DNA of 9,300 nucleotides. Origin: SIG710 sp045587665. Lineage in GTDB: Bacteria; Bacillota; Clostridia; Oscillospirales; CAG-272. Each line of letters opens with the position of its first letter. Position 1 is the stretch's first letter. A program made the position numbers and the translations under genes. This document shows positions 1 to 5,287 of this stretch, piece by piece. The stretch is taken from the NCBI GenBank assembly GCA_045587665.1, contig JAZNCT010000045.1, positions 1 to 9,300 of the forward strand, given 5' to 3'. Under the pieces are notes generated by a model that had not been told where the DNA came from, ran no database searches, and worked only from the letters and a program-made list of their open reading frames with translations.

Positions 1-402
1 ATAGCCCCGGGAGGCTTTTCTATATGAAGATGCAAAAAACATCTTCATAAACATTGCACCAAGCTTTTTCATACCCTTCTCGTCTGCAATATCGTCCCCA
101 ATCTTATGCCTTGTCAGCAGAGCACCTGCATGAGATGAAAAAATCAGTGCTCGGTTTGGCTTCATAACCAGCTTTTTCTTAAATGGGTGAGCAAAACAGC
201 GTTTTTTATAAAATTCTGGAATCTCTCCCGTTATCGCAAGGCGCACCAAAACAAGGAATGTAACATCATAGCTGAGCGTCAAACGGGAGATCGTGCCGCT
301 TTCTTTTTTCATCACTCTGCAAAGGCCGCAATATGCCGCTTGATAATACTGATTTTCAATTATTTTCAGCTCAGGCGTATATGGCTTTACATATCCAAAC
401 AT
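1..402 (-). CDS. DUF5685-like conserved protein, N-terminal part (cut by window edge)
   Basis: The minus strand is open from an ATG at 402 down to base 1 without a stop, giving the first 134 residues of a longer protein. A strong Shine-Dalgarno (AAGGGAGGTGG) lies just before the ATG and fixes the start. The protein begins MFGYVKPYTPELK and carries YCGLC (Cys25 and Cys28), a Tyr-Asp motif near residue 45, RCFAHP (Cys69, His72), and an acidic DDIADEK stretch at residues 103-109. From memory this resembles the DUF5685 family of Clostridia, whose function is not established. The CxxC pair plus the later Cys and His could bind a metal, which is inference. There is no signal peptide. A predicted promoter directly upstream and a hairpin behind the neighbouring transporter gene suggest its own transcript. 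That it is a real gene is very likely; the family name is less certain. Confidence 0.8.
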   Translation of the reverse strand, partial: MFGYVKPYTPELKIIENQYYQAAYCGLCRVMKKESGTISRLTLSYDVTFLVLVRLAITGEIPEFYKKRCFAHPFKKKLVMKPNRALIFSSHAGALLTRHKIGDDIADEKGMKKLGAMFMKMFFASSYRKASRGY

Positions 403-425
403 TCTGCCACCTCCCTTAAACTTAT

Positions 426-454
426 ATTGTAATTAGAACAGCGGTGTTTTTCAA
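426..454 (-). promoter_or_regulatory. Predicted housekeeping promoter for the DUF5685-like gene
   Basis: On the minus strand a TTGAAA box (449-454) is separated by exactly 17 bases from TACAAT (426-431). Each box differs from consensus at one position. Transcription would start near 419, leaving a short leader that contains little more than the Shine-Dalgarno of the leftward gene. Confidence 0.65.
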
Positions 455-513
455 CCTTTATTTGTAAACATTAAATACTATAGTGTAAATTTTTATACCA
501 AAAAGTCAGCAAA

Positions 514-538
514 GGAGCATTCAAAGGAAGAATGCTCC
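514..538 (-). terminator. Hairpin after the EamA transporter gene, likely terminator
   Basis: A perfect 9-bp inverted repeat (GGAGCATTC / GAATGCTCC) with a 7-base loop begins eight bases beyond the transporter stop codon. Read leftward, the stem is followed by TTTGCTGACTTTTT, an interrupted T-run, so intrinsic termination is plausible but perhaps incomplete. Read rightward there is no gene to terminate. Confidence 0.6.
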
Positions 539-545
539 AAAAAGC

Positions 546-1460
546 TCATTGTTTTTTTATAAAGCCCGGCGATTGTGCAACTATTATTGCGGCAAAAACC
601 AAACCGCATCCCAAAAGTTCGGCCGGCGAAAGCTTTTCGCCAAGAATCAGCCAACCTCCCACAAGAGCAAAAACGCTTTCAAGACTCATAAGAATTGATG
701 CCACTGTAGGCTCGGTATGCTTTTGACCAATCACCTGCAGCGTATATGCCACTCCGCTTGACATAATTCCAAGATACAGCACAGATGCTATAGACTGCAT
801 AACTGCCCCAAAATCCGGATCTTCAAATATCAGCATCGCTGTAAGCGAAAGTGTTCCCATTGTTAAAAACTGAATAGCAGAAAGCAGAATGCCGTTGCTT
901 TCTGCAACAAAATGGTCTATCACAAGAATATGGCCGCAAAAACACAATGCACACATAAATATCAAAACGTCGCCCATATATAGCCTTGAAAAGCCTTCGC
1001 TAAAACAAAGCCTGTACATTCCGAAAACGGCCAATACAACGCCGCACCAAACAAGGGGATGTATCCTCTTTTTGAATAAAACTGCGCTGACGCAGGGCAC
1101 CAGCACAACATAAAGTGCAGTTATAAAACCTGCTCTGCCCGAAGCTCCCGCTCCCTCGGGATAAAGACTTATGCCATATTGCTGAAGGCTTGTTGCAATG
1201 AAAAGAGCAATTCCGCAACAAACCCCGCCTATAAAAAGTGATTTTTTTGAAGCTGCAGTTCTTGGCAAAACATCCTTATTCTTGATAGAAAACAAGGCAA
1301 TCAAAACAGCAAGGAAAATGAAGGCAATATATGACCTTAAAAAGTTAAAGGTAAATGTAGGTATAGTTTCAGCTCCGGCAGTTTGAGCCACAAATGCAAA
1401 GCCCCAGATAACAGCGGCAAGCAAGAGCGAAACGCTGCCCAATGCTTTTTTCAGTTTCAT
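546..1460 (-). CDS. DMT-superfamily transporter with two EamA domains
   Basis: This 304-residue integral membrane protein is of the usual length for the drug/metabolite transporter superfamily. About ten hydrophobic helices fall into two repeated EamA halves, roughly residues 8-150 and 162-296. The first half has the helix-1 pattern AAVIWGFAFVAQ and, near 108-130, SGRAGFITALYVVLVPCVSAVLFKK in shorter recognisable blocks. The second half has the matching YTLQVIGQK and PTVASILMSLESVFALVGG region ending in GEKLSP. Such proteins export or exchange small metabolites across the cytoplasmic membrane; the substrate cannot be read from sequence. The ATG at 1460 is preceded by AGGAGA at about 5 bases. 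The gene is monocistronic by appearance, with a consensus promoter about 100 bases upstream and a hairpin behind it. It is divergent from the ProX-like gene. Confidence 0.9.
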   Translation of the reverse strand: MKLKKALGSVSLLLAAVIWGFAFVAQTAGAETIPTFTFNFLRSYIAFIFLAVLIALFSIKNKDVLPRTAASKKSLFIGGVCCGIALFIATSLQQYGISLYPEGAGASGRAGFITALYVVLVPCVSAVLFKKRIHPLVWCGVVLAVFGMYRLCFSEGFSRLYMGDVLIFMCALCFCGHILVIDHFVAESNGILLSAIQFLTMGTLSLTAMLIFEDPDFGAVMQSIASVLYLGIMSSGVAYTLQVIGQKHTEPTVASILMSLESVFALVGGWLILGEKLSPAELLGCGLVFAAIIVAQSPGFIKKQ

Positions 1461-1499
1461 CGTCTCTCCTAAAATAAATGTAAAAAAATGAAATATGTC

Positions 1500-1528
1500 T
1501 TGAAATAGAGTTGATTTTAGGTTATTAT
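1500..1528 (+). promoter_or_regulatory. Predicted promoter for the ProX-like gene and probably the two-component genes
   Basis: TTGAAA (1500-1505) and TATTAT (1523-1528) are separated by 17 bases, each one mismatch from the housekeeping consensus. The start would be near 1535, giving a leader of about 70 bases to the chosen ATG. The -10 box lies inside a perfect palindrome at 1521-1534. Confidence 0.5.
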
Positions 1529-1534
1529 AATAAC
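1521..1534. promoter_or_regulatory. Perfect 14-bp palindrome over a -10 box (possible operator)
   Basis: GTTATTATAATAAC is its own reverse complement over all 14 bases. It covers the -10 box of the predicted rightward promoter and lies within the predicted leader of the leftward transporter transcript. Its AT-rich form recalls Fur/PerR-type boxes, but it does not match the PerR consensus exactly and could simply be a by-product of an AT-rich promoter. Confidence 0.35.
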
Positions 1535-1561
1535 TGTGGAAATATTTTCTCGGCAGGAGAT

Positions 1562-1590
1562 ATTATATAGTAAAAGACAGAAGATGTCAA
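1562..1590 (-). promoter_or_regulatory. Perfect-consensus housekeeping promoter for the EamA transporter gene
   Basis: On the minus strand TTGACA (1585-1590) and TATAAT (1562-1567) both match consensus at every base and are 17 bases apart. Transcription would begin near 1555 and run leftward through a leader of about 95 bases. The only internal structure seen in the leader is the palindrome at 1521-1534; no riboswitch was recognised. Confidence 0.8.
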
Positions 1591-1604
1591 GAGGGGATAC
1601 AGAT

Positions 1605-2141
1605 ATGGAGATATACACAAGCAGATCGGACAGGGAGCGCAGTAAAGCCGAGCTCAACACATATAAAAAGCTAAATCAGCTTAATATCGAGTATAAAAGG
1701 ATAGATCATGATCCGGCGGCAACCATTGCCGAATGTGAGCTTATTGATGCTGCCCTTGGCACAAAAATGTGTAAGAATCTTTTTCTTTGCAACACCCAAA
1801 AAAACCGTTTTTATCTGCTGCTCATGCCCGGAGACAAGCGTTTTAAAACCAAAGAAGTATCTCACGCTCTTGGTATTGCAAGGCTATCCTTTGCACCCGA
1901 CGAATATCTGCCTCAGCTTCTTGGGCTTCATGCAGGAGCGGTGAGCGTCCTTGGGCTTATGAACGATAAGGAACACAAGGTCAGCCTTCTTATTGACAAA
2001 GATATTTTAGCAGACGAATATCTCGGTTGCCACCCCTGCGTAAACACCTCAAGTCTCAGGATAAAAATGAAGGATATTCTTGAAATATTTCTGCCGCACA
2101 CGGCACATATCCCGACAGTGATAGAACTCATCGGCGAATAA
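1605..2141 (+). CDS. YbaK/ProX-type prolyl-tRNA editing domain protein (aminoacyl-tRNA deacylase)
   Basis: A free-standing editing domain that probably hydrolyses mischarged tRNA, most likely Ala-tRNA(Pro) as in the ProX/PrdX branch. The start chosen is the ATG at 1605 (178 residues), because GAGGGG lies 8 bases before it; an in-frame GTG at 1536 would add 23 residues with no ribosome site. Visible motifs are DHDPAAT at residues 34-40, KNLFL with the conserved Lys57, the glycine loop GLHAGAVSVLGLMND at 107-121, and HPCVNT with His143 and Asn147. These match the branch in order and spacing, though its glycine loop more often reads GxxPGSVxPxGLxND, so the binding pocket may differ. The response regulator starts 24 bases downstream with no terminator between, suggesting co-transcription. 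The fold is confident; the exact tRNA substrate is inferred. Confidence 0.85.
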   Translation: MEIYTSRSDRERSKAELNTYKKLNQLNIEYKRIDHDPAATIAECELIDAALGTKMCKNLFLCNTQKNRFYLLLMPGDKRFKTKEVSHALGIARLSFAPDEYLPQLLGLHAGAVSVLGLMNDKEHKVSLLIDKDILADEYLGCHPCVNTSSLRIKMKDILEIFLPHTAHIPTVIELIGE

Positions 2142-2165
2142 AAATCACATTGTAAAGGAGAAATC

Positions 2166-2840
2166 ATGTTCGATATACTTGTTGTTGAAGACGATAAGAG
2201 CACAAGGCTTTTAATGGAAGCGGTTCTGAAAAAAAGCGGTTACAATCCGATTCTTGCGGCAAATGGCATTGAGGCCCTTGAGCTTATGGATCACAAGCAC
2301 ATAGATCTTATCCTGCTTGATGTTATGATGCCAATGATGGACGGCTATGAATTTGCAAAAACACTGAGAGACGCCGGCTCCACCTTGCCTATACTTATGG
2401 TAACGGCAAAAGAAGCACCTGAGGACAAAAAGAGGGGTTTTATTTCGGGAACAGACGATTATATGGTAAAACCTGTTGACGAAGAAGAGATGCTGCTTAG
2501 AATAGCGGCACTGCTCCGTCGCGCACGCATTTCTGCAGAACACAGCCTTAAAATAGGCAAAACTGTTTTTGATTATGACAAGCTTACCGTCAGCACCCCC
2601 GAGGGTGAAACCACACTCCCCCCAAAAGAATTTATGCTTATATACAAGCTTCTTTCATATCAGGGAAAGATCTTTACAAGAGCAACACTTATGGATGAGC
2701 TATGGGATATGGACAGCGAGTCCGATCCCCACACAGTTGATGTCCATATAAACAGGCTCAGAGAAAAATTCAGTAAAAATGCGGATTTTGAGATAATAAC
2801 AGTACGCGGTCTTGGATATAAGGCGGTAAAAAAGCAATGA
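2166..2840 (+). CDS. OmpR/PhoB-family response regulator
   Basis: A 224-residue cytoplasmic transcription regulator of typical family length. The receiver domain (about residues 2-115) has the acidic pair Asp9/Asp10, the phospho-acceptor Asp52 in LLDVMMP, Thr80 and Lys102 followed by Pro103, so all conserved phosphorylation residues are present. A winged-helix DNA-binding domain fills about 125-222, with LPPKEFMLIYKLL, RATLMDELW, VDVHINRLREKF and VRGLGYKA. AAAGGAG precedes the ATG. The stop codon overlaps the start of the kinase gene as ATGA, the usual sign of translational coupling with its cognate sensor. Target genes cannot be deduced. Confidence 0.95.
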   Translation: MFDILVVEDDKSTRLLMEAVLKKSGYNPILAANGIEALELMDHKHIDLILLDVMMPMMDGYEFAKTLRDAGSTLPILMVTAKEAPEDKKRGFISGTDDYMVKPVDEEEMLLRIAALLRRARISAEHSLKIGKTVFDYDKLTVSTPEGETTLPPKEFMLIYKLLSYQGKIFTRATLMDELWDMDSESDPHTVDVHINRLREKFSKNADFEIITVRGLGYKAVKKQ

Positions 2841-3865
2841 AGCATTTTAAAAGTCTCAGGAACAAAAGCACCCTTTTGGTGCTGTTTATCATCACCATAT
2901 CTGCACTTATAACGGGAACCGCGCTTCTCCTTCTTATATGGCTGAGGGTAATTCCAAGCGCACTTATGGCAACGGTGTGGATGGGGCCTATAACGGTTTT
3001 GGTTGGCTGCATTATAGGTGCCGTGCTTGCCGCCTTTGCTATGCGTTTTTTCATAAAGCCTGTAGACGGAATCGTTGAAGCAACAAAAAAAATTGCCGAG
3101 GGAGATTTTTCTGTGCGGATAGATTATAAGCCCAAGGTGTATGAGCTTTCTGTGCTTGTTGACAACTTCAACAGAATGGCTCACGAGCTGCAGGGAACTG
3201 AAATGTTCCGCTCGGATTTTATAAACAACTTTTCCCACGAATTCAAAACCCCCATAGTGTCCATACGAGGCTTTGCAAAACAGCTCCTGGGCGATAATCT
3301 CACAGATGAGGAACGAAAGCAATATGCCGAGATAATCGCCTCTGAGAGCGAACGTCTGGCAATGATGGCAACCAATATTCTCCTGCTCTCAAAGCTTGAG
3401 AATCAACAGCTTATTCCAGATAAAAAGGAATATTCTCTTGATGAACAGCTTCGCAGGTGCGTCCTGCTTTTTGAAACAGAGTGGGAAAAAAAGAATATAG
3501 AGCTTGATATCGACCTTGAGGATATAACTTATATTGGAAACGAGGAGATAATGAGCCACGTTTGGATAAACCTCTTCAGCAATGCTATAAAATATACACC
3601 GGAAAACGGAAAAATTTCTGTTCGTATGTATAAGACCCAAACGTATATCATAACCCGAATCAAGGATAGCGGCATTGGTATGGCTTCCAATATAATGGAA
3701 CATATTTTTGATAAATTCTATCAGGGAGATTCTTCCCACGCCTCTATCGGAAACGGACTTGGTCTGCCGCTTGTAAAACGAATAACCGAGCTCTGTGACG
3801 GAATGATAACTGTAGACAGCGAAGAGGGCGCAGGGACGGTCTTTACTGTTTTTTTGCCTCTTTAA
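2837..3865 (+). CDS. Sensor histidine kinase with very short extracytoplasmic loop
   Basis: A 342-residue membrane kinase that should phosphorylate the regulator encoded just before it. Two membrane helices (about residues 13-36 and 50-72) are joined by only some 13 residues. A HAMP-like linker follows (about 73-120, with KIAEGDFSVRI). The HisKA helix carries the H-box NNFSHEFKTPI with His134. The ATPase domain has the N-box around Asn245 and Asn249 (NLFSNAIKYT), the G1 box DSGIGM at 277-282, the F-box KFYQGD, and the G2 box GNGLGLPLVKRI. All catalytic boxes are intact. With almost no outer domain, the signal is probably sensed in the membrane or through a partner protein, as in intramembrane-sensing kinases; this is inference. 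No clear terminator follows. Confidence 0.95.
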   Translation: MKHFKSLRNKSTLLVLFIITISALITGTALLLLIWLRVIPSALMATVWMGPITVLVGCIIGAVLAAFAMRFFIKPVDGIVEATKKIAEGDFSVRIDYKPKVYELSVLVDNFNRMAHELQGTEMFRSDFINNFSHEFKTPIVSIRGFAKQLLGDNLTDEERKQYAEIIASESERLAMMATNILLLSKLENQQLIPDKKEYSLDEQLRRCVLLFETEWEKKNIELDIDLEDITYIGNEEIMSHVWINLFSNAIKYTPENGKISVRMYKTQTYIITRIKDSGIGMASNIMEHIFDKFYQGDSSHASIGNGLGLPLVKRITELCDGMITVDSEEGAGTVFTVFLPL

Positions 3866-3977
3866 TATCTTGTTAATTTGCAGTTTATTTAAAAAATTAT
3901 AATATTAAGCACCGCAATTTCTTTTTCAATGATATTTAAGCCCAAATGCGGTCATATAATACTGCGGAGGGGATAAA
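3866..3977 (+). promoter_or_regulatory. AT-rich intergenic region with a candidate -10 box and loose hairpin
   Basis: This 112-base gap separates the kinase from the zinc-ribbon gene. A perfect TATAAT lies at 3955-3960, 17 bases before the next ATG, but no good -35 box stands 16-18 bases upstream of it. Another TATAAT at 3898-3903 also lacks a good partner. ACCGCA (3911-3916) can pair with TGCGGT (3947-3952) over a loop of about 30 bases. No intrinsic terminator for the kinase is evident. A weak promoter for the next two genes is the simplest reading. Confidence 0.35.
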
Positions 3978-4379
3978 ATGAATTTAAGAGATAAGCTTGC
4001 ACGCTTTATGTATGGCAGATACGGCATAGATCAGCTTTACCGTTTTCTTTCTGCTCTGCTTTTTGCTCTGATAATTGTAAACCTCATTGTAGGAAGCTTT
4101 ATTTTATCCATAATTGCTTGGAGTGTGCTGATCTTTTCGCTTTACAGAGTCTTTTCCAAAAACATTTACCGCCGAAAACAGGAAAACGAGCAATACTTAA
4201 AAATCAAGAATTCTTTCACCGTTTTTTGGAAGCTCCAAAAGGACAAATGGCGGGACAGAAAAACTCATGTCTATAGAAAATGTCCCCACTGCAATGCTGT
4301 TTTGCGTTTCAAAAAAGAAAAAGGCAAGCATCCGGCCACCTGCCCAAAGTGCAAGGCAAAGCTTGAAGTCAAAATCTGA
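3978..4379 (+). CDS. Small membrane protein with C-terminal zinc ribbon, function unknown
   Basis: The 133-residue product has a short basic N-terminus, two closely spaced hydrophobic segments (about residues 24-38 and 40-57) that could form a membrane hairpin, and then a strongly basic stretch (about 60-101). A four-cysteine zinc-ribbon-like motif follows: CPHC at 102-105 and CPKC at 122-125, 16 residues apart. The topology suggests a cytoplasmic, membrane-tethered zinc ribbon with a positive linker that might touch nucleic acid or lipid head groups. I do not recognise a named family. GGAGGGG precedes the ATG. The phosphatidyltransferase starts 14 bases after the stop, so the two are probably co-expressed. 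Confidence 0.85.
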   Translation: MNLRDKLARFMYGRYGIDQLYRFLSALLFALIIVNLIVGSFILSIIAWSVLIFSLYRVFSKNIYRRKQENEQYLKIKNSFTVFWKLQKDKWRDRKTHVYRKCPHCNAVLRFKKEKGKHPATCPKCKAKLEVKI

Positions 4380-4393
4380 TCAAGGAGTGTAAA

Positions 4394-4984
4394 ATGCTAA
4401 AAAGATTTAAGGGTGAATTTTTCACCCTGCCAAATCTGCTCACTTATGTAAGAGCAGCAATGATCCCTTTTATAGTTTGGACCTATCTGGGTCTGAAAGA
4501 ATATTATATTTCTGCGGCTCTGATAGTTATATCCGGACTTACCGACTCCGTTGACGGATATATTGCCCGACATTTCGGTATGATAACCGATTTTGGCAAA
4601 ATAATAGACCCTATCGCAGACAAGCTCACGCAGATTACAGTGGTTGCTTGCCTTGGTTTCAGATATCCGCTTATGTTTTTGCTTGTTGGGATACTGATAT
4701 TCAAAGAACTGTTTGTTGGCATTATGGGTCTGCTGGTGCTGAGAGCCACAGATGTGGTAGACGGTTCAAAGTGGTACGGAAAACTGGCAACGATACTGTT
4801 CTATCTCGTTGTTATATTGCTTCTTGTAATACCTGGACTGAGTGACAATATGGCAAATCTCCTCATCGTGTGCTGTATCTCGGGCATGATAGCTTCGTTT
4901 GTCCTATACACTATCAGATATACGATGATTTTGAGCAATACAAAAAAAGTTAAAAAAACTACAGACGATCTAAAGGACTGCTAA
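4394..4984 (+). CDS. pgsA: CDP-alcohol phosphatidyltransferase, probable phosphatidylglycerophosphate synthase
   Basis: A 196-residue membrane enzyme. The family signature is complete: Asp51, then DGYIAR (54-59), eight residues, Gly68, three residues, Asp72, three residues, Asp76. These aspartates bind metal and the CDP-linked lipid, and Asp76 is the usual catalytic base. The N-terminal LPNLLTYVRAAMIPF block is typical of PgsA, which makes phosphatidylglycerophosphate from CDP-diacylglycerol and glycerol-3-phosphate in anionic phospholipid synthesis. About five or six hydrophobic helices are visible. AAGGAG precedes the ATG. The last codons form the left arm of a hairpin and the TAA lies in its loop. 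Another CDP-alcohol transferase specificity cannot be excluded, since the signature is shared by the whole family. Confidence 0.87.
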   Translation: MLKRFKGEFFTLPNLLTYVRAAMIPFIVWTYLGLKEYYISAALIVISGLTDSVDGYIARHFGMITDFGKIIDPIADKLTQITVVACLGFRYPLMFLLVGILIFKELFVGIMGLLVLRATDVVDGSKWYGKLATILFYLVVILLLVIPGLSDNMANLLIVCCISGMIASFVLYTIRYTMILSNTKKVKKTTDDLKDC

Positions 4985-4998
4985 CTTGGCAGTCCTTT
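4972..4998 (+). terminator. Hairpin terminator overlapping the end of pgsA
   Basis: A perfect 10-bp inverted repeat (AAAGGACTGC / GCAGTCCTTT) with a 7-base loop. The loop begins with the TAA stop codon of the preceding gene. The right arm ends in TTT and continues ATTTG, so the T-tract is short; termination is likely but may be partial. Confidence 0.7.
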
Positions 4999-4999
4999 A

Positions 5000-5026
5000 T
5001 TTGCGCTTGAACGACACGAGTGCTAA
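5000..5026. promoter_or_regulatory. Degenerate CIRCE-like site (one exact arm)
   Basis: GAGTGCTAA at 5018-5026 is an exact right arm of the HrcA operator. At the correct 9-base spacing the left arm reads TTTGCGCTT, matching TTAGCACTC at 6 of 9 positions, so 15 of 18 arm bases agree in total. It lies two bases beyond the pgsA hairpin and about 236 bp upstream, centre to centre, of the perfect CIRCE. Confidence 0.5.
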
Positions 5027-5035
5027 TTATATTCT
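5007..5035 (+). promoter_or_regulatory. Weak candidate promoter across the degenerate CIRCE
   Basis: TTGAAC (5007-5012) and TATTCT (5030-5035) are 17 bases apart, each matching consensus at 4 of 6 positions. The exact CIRCE arm lies in the spacer, so a bound repressor would block the site. A transcript from here would give hrcA a leader of about 245 bases. Confidence 0.25.
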
Positions 5036-5138
5036 TTTCATAATAAGAATCAACCGCTCTGTATCAACAACTGGAATAATGATAAATAGATGTATATGTC
5101 CCCTCACAAAATGTACATAATATGTAAAAAGAATTGAG

Positions 5139-5167
5139 TTGACAGTGTTTTTTCAGATATTTACAGT
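5139..5167 (+). promoter_or_regulatory. Upstream hrcA promoter candidate
   Basis: A consensus TTGACA (5139-5144) stands 17 bases before TACAGT (5162-5167), which matches TATAAT at 4 of 6 positions. The start would be near 5174, about 60 bases before the CIRCE, so HrcA at the perfect operator could act on it only as a roadblock. Confidence 0.4.
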
Positions 5168-5195
5168 TCGTTAATAAAAAATACTGCAAAACTTA

Positions 5196-5224
5196 TTGAC
5201 AAAATCGGATTTATGTGGTAAATT
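5196..5224 (+). promoter_or_regulatory. Main heat-shock operon promoter
   Basis: A consensus TTGACA (5196-5201) is followed after 17 bases by TAAATT (5219-5224) with an extended -10 TGG directly before it. The predicted start near 5231 is about 5 bases upstream of the CIRCE, the arrangement expected of an HrcA-repressed housekeeping promoter. Confidence 0.8.
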
Positions 5225-5235
5225 TTTAATGTCCT

Positions 5236-5262
5236 TTAGCACTCTAATATCGCGAGTGCTAA
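5236..5262. promoter_or_regulatory. CIRCE operator, perfect match
   Basis: The arms TTAGCACTC (5236-5244) and GAGTGCTAA (5254-5262) match the CIRCE consensus at every position with the canonical 9-base spacer. CIRCE is the binding site of the HrcA repressor, encoded immediately downstream, so the operon should be autoregulated and derepressed on heat stress when GroEL is titrated away from HrcA. Positioned in the leader, it may also act as an RNA stem. Confidence 0.98.
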
Positions 5263-5287
5263 CAACAAGAACACGGAGGGTAAGAAA

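Larger units (their letters stand above)
4985..5287 (+). other. Control region between pgsA and hrcA
   Basis: No protein gene is supported in these 303 bases. In order they hold the right arm of the pgsA hairpin, a degenerate CIRCE-like site, a weak candidate promoter, an AT-rich stretch of about 100 bases with only small inverted repeats (ATTCTT/AAGAAT at 5031-5050 and ATGTACAT at 5111-5118), two TTGACA-type promoters, a perfect CIRCE, and the hrcA Shine-Dalgarno (GGAGGG). Confidence 0.8.

Noticed and set aside
187..432. Plus-strand open frame of 81 codons near the left edge
   Set aside because: It is a shadow of the leftward DUF5685-like gene, which has a strong ribosome site, promoter and conserved motifs.
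1536..1604. GTG-initiated extension of the ProX-like protein by 23 residues
   Set aside because: No ribosome site precedes the GTG, which lies right at the predicted transcript start, and the added residues do not resemble the family. GAGGGG before the ATG at 1605 is a better start.
2660..3322. Long open frame (220 codons) on the minus strand across the regulator and kinase genes
   Set aside because: It overlaps two intact genes with complete catalytic motifs and its translation resembles no protein family.
3911..3967. Possible riboswitch or alternative pairing (ACCGCA with either TGCGGT or TGCGGA near the ribosome site)
   Set aside because: The loop is long, the pairing only about six bases, and no known riboswitch pattern was recognised. 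It is recorded only as a loose hairpin.
5074..5118. Tiny cysteine-containing open frame (13 codons) in the hrcA control region
   Set aside because: It has no convincing ribosome site, is very short, and can arise by chance in AT-rich DNA.
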